A stretch of 35,893 bases of DNA from Thermaceae bacterium. GTDB taxonomy: Bacteria > Deinococcota > Deinococci > Deinococcales > Marinithermaceae. The stretch spans positions 1-35,893 of the forward strand of contig WFNN01000052.1 in assembly GCA_015488545.1 (NCBI GenBank). Reading direction: 5' to 3'. Positions 32,340-35,893 of the stretch are shown here, piece by piece. The stretch's first letter is position 1. Each line of letters opens with the position of its first letter. Position numbers and translations under genes: made by a program. Under the pieces are notes generated by a model. It saw only the letters and a program-made list of their open reading frames with translations. It ran no database searches and was not told the DNA's origin.

Positions 32340-33353
32340 ATGGTGCTGAACACGATCTGGTTCGCCCTGGTGGCGGTACTGTTCATGGGGTTTTTCTTCC
32401 TCGAGGGCTTCGACTACGGGGTAGGCATGCTGCTCCCCTTTATCGCCAAGAACGACGACCAACGCCGGGCGGTGATCAACGCAATCGGACCTGTCTGGGA
32501 TGGCAACGAGGTCTGGATGATCACCGCCGGCGGGGCGATCTTCGCAGCCTTTCCCCAGTGGTACGCCACCCTCTTTTCTGGCTTTTACCTGGCGCTCTTT
32601 TTGATGCTGGTGGCCCTTATCCTCCGCGGGGTGGGGTTTGAGTTCCGGTCCAAGGAGTCGAACCCTGGCTGGCGAAGCTTTTGGGACTGGATGATCTTTC
32701 TGGGCTCCTTCCTGCCCGCCCTCCTCTGGGGGGTGGCCGTAGCCAACCTGGTCAGGGGCGTGCCGATCGGACCCGACATGAACTACCGGGGAGGCTTTCT
32801 CACCCTGTTGAACCCCTTCGGGCTGCTCGGTGGGGCCGCGGCGGTGGCGGTCTTCGTCTTCCACGGAGCCAATTTCCTGACCCTGAAACTTGAGGAGCCC
32901 TTGCTCACCCGGGCCCGCACCGCCGCCAAGATCTGGGCCCCGGCGGCGGTGGGGCTGGCACTCGCCTTCGTGTTGGGGTCGGCAGCCCACGGACTCTTCG
33001 GCCGTGAGGGGCGGGTGCTGGCCGACCTTTTCGCCCTGCTGGCGGCAGTCGGGCTACTCGCCGGTTGGTACGGGCGGGCGCGGAACGCCGACGCGACAGC
33101 CTTTTGGGCTACCGGGCTCGGGGTGCTCTTCGCGGTGGCCGCGGTGTTTGCTGGCCTCTACCCCAACGTCATGCCCTCGACCCTTGACCCCGGCTACAGC
33201 CTAACCGTGGTCAACGCCGCCGCCAGCCCCTACACCCTCCGGGTAATGACCTGGGTAGCGGCGATCTTCACGCCCCTGGTCCTGCTCTACCAAGGCTGGA
33301 CCTACTGGGTCTTCCGTGGCCGGGTCCGCATCGGCACCGGCGAGGGCTACTAG
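32340..33353 (+). CDS. cydB: Cytochrome bd ubiquinol oxidase subunit II
   Basis: Second membrane subunit of cytochrome bd, 337 residues with about eight to nine transmembrane helices. It begins LNTIWFALVAVLFMGFFFLEGFDYGVGMLLPF, the conserved CydB start, followed by RRAVINAIGPVWDGNEVWMITAGGAIFAAFP and ALILRGVGFEFRSK. The C-terminal part YPNVMPSTLDPGYSLTVVNAAASPYTLRVM is also diagnostic. It lies 16 bp after cydA with GGGAAGGAGG before the ATG, and abuts cydD with no gap. Confidence 0.97.
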   Translation: MVLNTIWFALVAVLFMGFFFLEGFDYGVGMLLPFIAKNDDQRRAVINAIGPVWDGNEVWMITAGGAIFAAFPQWYATLFSGFYLALFLMLVALILRGVGFEFRSKESNPGWRSFWDWMIFLGSFLPALLWGVAVANLVRGVPIGPDMNYRGGFLTLLNPFGLLGGAAAVAVFVFHGANFLTLKLEEPLLTRARTAAKIWAPAAVGLALAFVLGSAAHGLFGREGRVLADLFALLAAVGLLAGWYGRARNADATAFWATGLGVLFAVAAVFAGLYPNVMPSTLDPGYSLTVVNAAASPYTLRVMTWVAAIFTPLVLLYQGWTYWVFRGRVRIGTGEGY

Positions 33354-34988
33354 GTGCGCACCCTCCTAGCTGAAGCCCGGCGCCACCCTGCCCTCCTGGC
33401 CCTCGCGATCGGGTTTCCACCGATCGCGGGGGCGGGCGCCGTGGCCCGGGCCTGGTTCCTGGCCCAGGGGGTGAGCGAGGCCCTTCTCAAGGCCGCCCCC
33501 CTCTCCGCCCTCCTTCCCTACGCCCGGGGGGTGCTGGTGGCCAGCGGCTTGGTGGCGCTGGCCCGGGCCCTTGGGGCGGCCAGCGCCTCGGCCCTGGCCG
33601 CCCAGGTCAAGGCCGATCTGCGCGCCCGGCTGGCCCGGCGGATGGTGGCCGCTGGACCGGATCGGCTGCGCCAACCCCCCGCCCGGGTGGCGATGGTGCT
33701 CACCGACGCGGTGGAGGGGGTGGACGGGTTCATCCGCGGCTACCTACCGGCGCTGGCGGAAGCGGCGGCGGTACCGCTCGGCGTCCTGCTTTGGGTGCTC
33801 ACCGCCGAACCCCTAAGCGCCCTGGTGCTCTTCTCCACCGCTCCCCTGATCCCCCTTTTCATGGTGCTCATCGGCCGATGGGCCGAGGGGCTGACCGAAC
33901 GGCAGTGGCGGGCGCTCTTCGCCCTCGGGGCCTACTTCGCCGACGCCCTTAAGGGCATGGCCACCCTCCGGGTCCTCGGTGCCGAGCTGCGCGCAAAAAG
34001 CACCCTCTTGCGGCTAGCCGAGGACCACCGGCTGGCAACCCTGGCGGTGCTCCGGGTGGCCTTCCTATCAGCGCTGGTGCTGGAGCTTTTAGCCACCCTT
34101 TCCACCGCCATCGTGGCGGTGGAGGTCGGGCTCCGGCTACTGGCCGGCCATCTCGACTACCTGACCGCGTTCTTCGTGCTCCTCCTGGCCCCCGAGTACT
34201 ACGGCCCCTTGCGATCGCTGGGGGCGCAGTTCCACCCAGCGCGCTCGGCCAAAGATGCAGCCGACGCAATCGCCCCGCTGGAGTCGACCCCCATCCCACG
34301 GGCGACCAGCGCCTGCCCCCAAGGCCTCCCCCGCGGCCTGGTTCTCATGCGGGTCGGCTACCGCTACCCCGGGTCGCAAAAGGGGGTCCGGGGGGTGGAC
34401 CTGGTGGTGAGGCCCGGCGAGCTCGTGGCCCTAACCGGTGCCAGCGGGGCCGGGAAAAGCACCCTTTTTAAGCTGATCCTCGGCTTCCTCGACCCCGAGG
34501 AAGGGCAGGTCTGCCTCAACCGCCGGCCGGCAGGCCCCGAACGCTTCGCCTACCTGCCGCAGTCCCCTTTTGTACTGGCCGGCACATTGCGGGAAAACCT
34601 CCTGCTAGCCAATCCCGGCGCCAGCCCATCAGGGCTGGAGCGGGCGCTCCGCCGATCGGGCCTCGACGAGGTGGTGGCCCGGTTGCCGCAAGGACTGGAT
34701 ACCCCGGTGGGCGAAGGGGGCTTCGGACTCTCGGCCGGCGAACGCCAGCGCCTGGCCTTGGCCCGGGCGTTCCTCAAACGCCCGGAGGCCGTGCTCCTCG
34801 ACGAGCCCACAGCCCACCTGGACCCCGCCAGCGAGGCCCGGGTACTGGCGGGGATCCGTGCCCTCAAGGAGGAAGGCGTTCCGGTGCTGGCCATCGCCCA
34901 CCGTCCGGCACTGGTGGCGGCCGCCGACCGAGTGGTCCGCCTGGAGGCCGGCCGCTTGGTGGAAGGGGGAGCCCGGCGTGCCGGCTAG
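33354..34988 (+). CDS. cydD: ABC transporter for cytochrome bd assembly, CydD subunit
   Basis: One half of the heterodimeric CydDC exporter required for cytochrome bd maturation; it is known to handle heme or thiols such as glutathione and cysteine in other bacteria. The 544 residues comprise six transmembrane helices (about 1-300) and a nucleotide-binding domain with Walker A LTGASGAGKSTLFKL, signature FGLSAGERQRLALARAF and Walker B AVLLDEPTAHLD. Switch His is in AIAHRP. The GTG start immediately follows the cydB stop. It overlaps cydC by 11 bp. Confidence 0.93.
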   Translation: MRTLLAEARRHPALLALAIGFPPIAGAGAVARAWFLAQGVSEALLKAAPLSALLPYARGVLVASGLVALARALGAASASALAAQVKADLRARLARRMVAAGPDRLRQPPARVAMVLTDAVEGVDGFIRGYLPALAEAAAVPLGVLLWVLTAEPLSALVLFSTAPLIPLFMVLIGRWAEGLTERQWRALFALGAYFADALKGMATLRVLGAELRAKSTLLRLAEDHRLATLAVLRVAFLSALVLELLATLSTAIVAVEVGLRLLAGHLDYLTAFFVLLLAPEYYGPLRSLGAQFHPARSAKDAADAIAPLESTPIPRATSACPQGLPRGLVLMRVGYRYPGSQKGVRGVDLVVRPGELVALTGASGAGKSTLFKLILGFLDPEEGQVCLNRRPAGPERFAYLPQSPFVLAGTLRENLLLANPGASPSGLERALRRSGLDEVVARLPQGLDTPVGEGGFGLSAGERQRLALARAFLKRPEAVLLDEPTAHLDPASEARVLAGIRALKEEGVPVLAIAHRPALVAAADRVVRLEAGRLVEGGARRAG

Positions 34989-35893
34989 TCTCGCCCCCTT
35001 CCTGGCGGCGGCGGTCGCCGGCGCCCTCACCGTGTTGGCCGGGGTCGGGCTGATGGCCACCGCCAGCACCCTGCTGGCCACCGCCGCCTTCCACCCCCCG
35101 CTCTACACCCTGATGCTACTGGTGACTGGGGTACGGTTTTTCGGCACCAGCCGGGGCTTTTTTCGCTACCTTGAGCGCCTCTTCGCCCACGACGCCACCT
35201 TTCGTCACCTCGCCCGGTTGCGGGTGAGGGTCTTCACCGCCCTGGTCCCCCGAGTGCCGGCCGCGGCCCGGGGGCTGGCCAGCGGCCGGCTACAGGAACG
35301 GCTGGTCGGCGACGTAGACCGGCTGGAACCAGTGCTGGTGCGCCTCCTGGTCCCCGCGACCTCCGCCCTCATCGTTCTCCTCACGGTGGGGTGTGCCCTC
35401 TTTCGCCTGGCCTCCGAACTCGCGCTGGTTTTCGCCGGCGGTTACTTCCTCGCCGGGGCGCTCGCCCCCGGCCTGACCTACCTGGCGGCAGCCGCCCTCG
35501 GCCCCCGGCGGGGTCGGGTCGCTGAGGAACTGCGCCAGGCGGTCACCGAACTCGCCGAAGGCCTGCCGGAACTGCTCACCTACCAGGCCGCCACCCGCCG
35601 GGCCGAAGCCATCCGAAGCCTCGCCCGGGAACTGGCCGGGCTCGAACGTCGGGAAGCAGCCCTCCTTGCCCTGGGCGAAGCTCTTTTCGAACTTTCGGCC
35701 GGAGGCACGCTGGCCCTTCTCTTCGTGGTGGGGGCAAAAGCGGCGGCGGCCGGCGCCTTCCCCCAACGCTGGCTGGCAGGGGTGGCGCTGGCGGGGTTTT
35801 CCGCCTTTGAAGCGATCCGTCCCCTGCCCCAAGGTGCGGTGTCCCTGGCCGAAGCCCGGGCTGCCTGGGGGCGGATACGCGCCCTTACGACCC
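34978..35893 (+). CDS. cydC: ABC transporter for cytochrome bd assembly, CydC subunit, partial
   Basis: Partner of CydD, cut by the right edge; I translated it from the GTG at 34978, inside the end of cydD. About 305 residues are visible, all from the transmembrane part, with no stop in frame. The CydC hallmark LMATASTLLATAAFHPPLYTLMLLVTGVRFFGTSRGFFRYLERLFAHDATFRHLARLRVRVF is at about 25-85, followed by SGRLQERLVGDVDRLEPVLVRLLVPA. The ATPase domain is beyond the window. The ORF track omits it because it runs off the end. The gene completes a cydABDC operon. Confidence 0.92.
   Translation, partial: MPASLAPFLAAAVAGALTVLAGVGLMATASTLLATAAFHPPLYTLMLLVTGVRFFGTSRGFFRYLERLFAHDATFRHLARLRVRVFTALVPRVPAAARGLASGRLQERLVGDVDRLEPVLVRLLVPATSALIVLLTVGCALFRLASELALVFAGGYFLAGALAPGLTYLAAAALGPRRGRVAEELRQAVTELAEGLPELLTYQAATRRAEAIRSLARELAGLERREAALLALGEALFELSAGGTLALLFVVGAKAAAAGAFPQRWLAGVALAGFSAFEAIRPLPQGAVSLAEARAAWGRIRALTT

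Overview
The window is GC-rich (well over 60 %), densely packed bacterial chromosome. The organism is probably a member of the Deinococcota, most likely a marine or thermophilic Thermaceae (Oceanithermus/Marinithermus/Thermus-like). This rests on overall codon bias, many GTG starts, TANNNT boxes 6-7 nt upstream of start codons (leaderless transcripts are common in this phylum), and the gene content. It is an inference; no rRNA or marker phylogeny is available.

Layout. (1) 1-4448: housekeeping genes: NAD(P)H-hydrate repair enzyme (cut by the window edge), a two-TM K+ channel with an RCK domain, a divergent class III-like sirtuin, an orphan type IV pilin-like gene, and the ribosome GTPase Der. 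(2) 4518-4668: a tRNA with anticodon CAT, with a clear promoter and terminator. (3) 4721-8707, minus strand: lactate oxidation genes lutA-lutB-lutC followed by a nucleotide-sugar epimerase. LutC carries an unusual C-terminal extension of about 110 residues. (4) 8866-24970, plus strand: a 16-kb, 15-gene operon with almost every junction translationally coupled. It encodes a CUT2 sugar/inositol importer, IolD, IolE, a beta-decarboxylating (D-malate/tartrate-type) dehydrogenase, a two-subunit transketolase, IolG, IolB, a DeoR-family regulator, a second importer of CUT1/Ugp type, and a cytoplasmic glycerophosphodiesterase-like enzyme. (5) 25052-27469: Lon protease. (6) 27522-29857: hisC-hisB-hisH, with a repeat-rich inverted repeat between hisB and hisH. 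(7) 29854-30765, minus strand: a PfkB sugar kinase. (8) 30935 to the end: cytochrome bd oxidase and its assembly transporter, cydA-cydB-cydD-cydC (cydC cut by the window edge).

Main point of interest. The inositol operon has the upper pathway (IolG, IolE, IolD, IolB), which yields 5-dehydro-2-deoxy-D-gluconate. It lacks the usual lower pathway of kinase IolC, aldolase IolJ and malonic-semialdehyde dehydrogenase IolA. In their place are a split transketolase and a D-malate dehydrogenase-like enzyme. Read from its ketose end, the IolB product has the D-threo configuration that transketolases cleave. Removing its two-carbon unit would leave a four-carbon aldehyde acid that oxidises to D-malate, the substrate class of the dehydrogenase, giving pyruvate plus CO2. 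I propose a phosphorylation-independent 'inositol-transketolase' pathway, analogous to the split-transketolase routes known for sulfoquinovose and apiose. I know of no description of it. The Ugp-like importer and intracellular phosphodiesterase suggest that inositol may also be obtained from phosphodiesters such as glycerophosphoinositol or di-myo-inositol phosphate.
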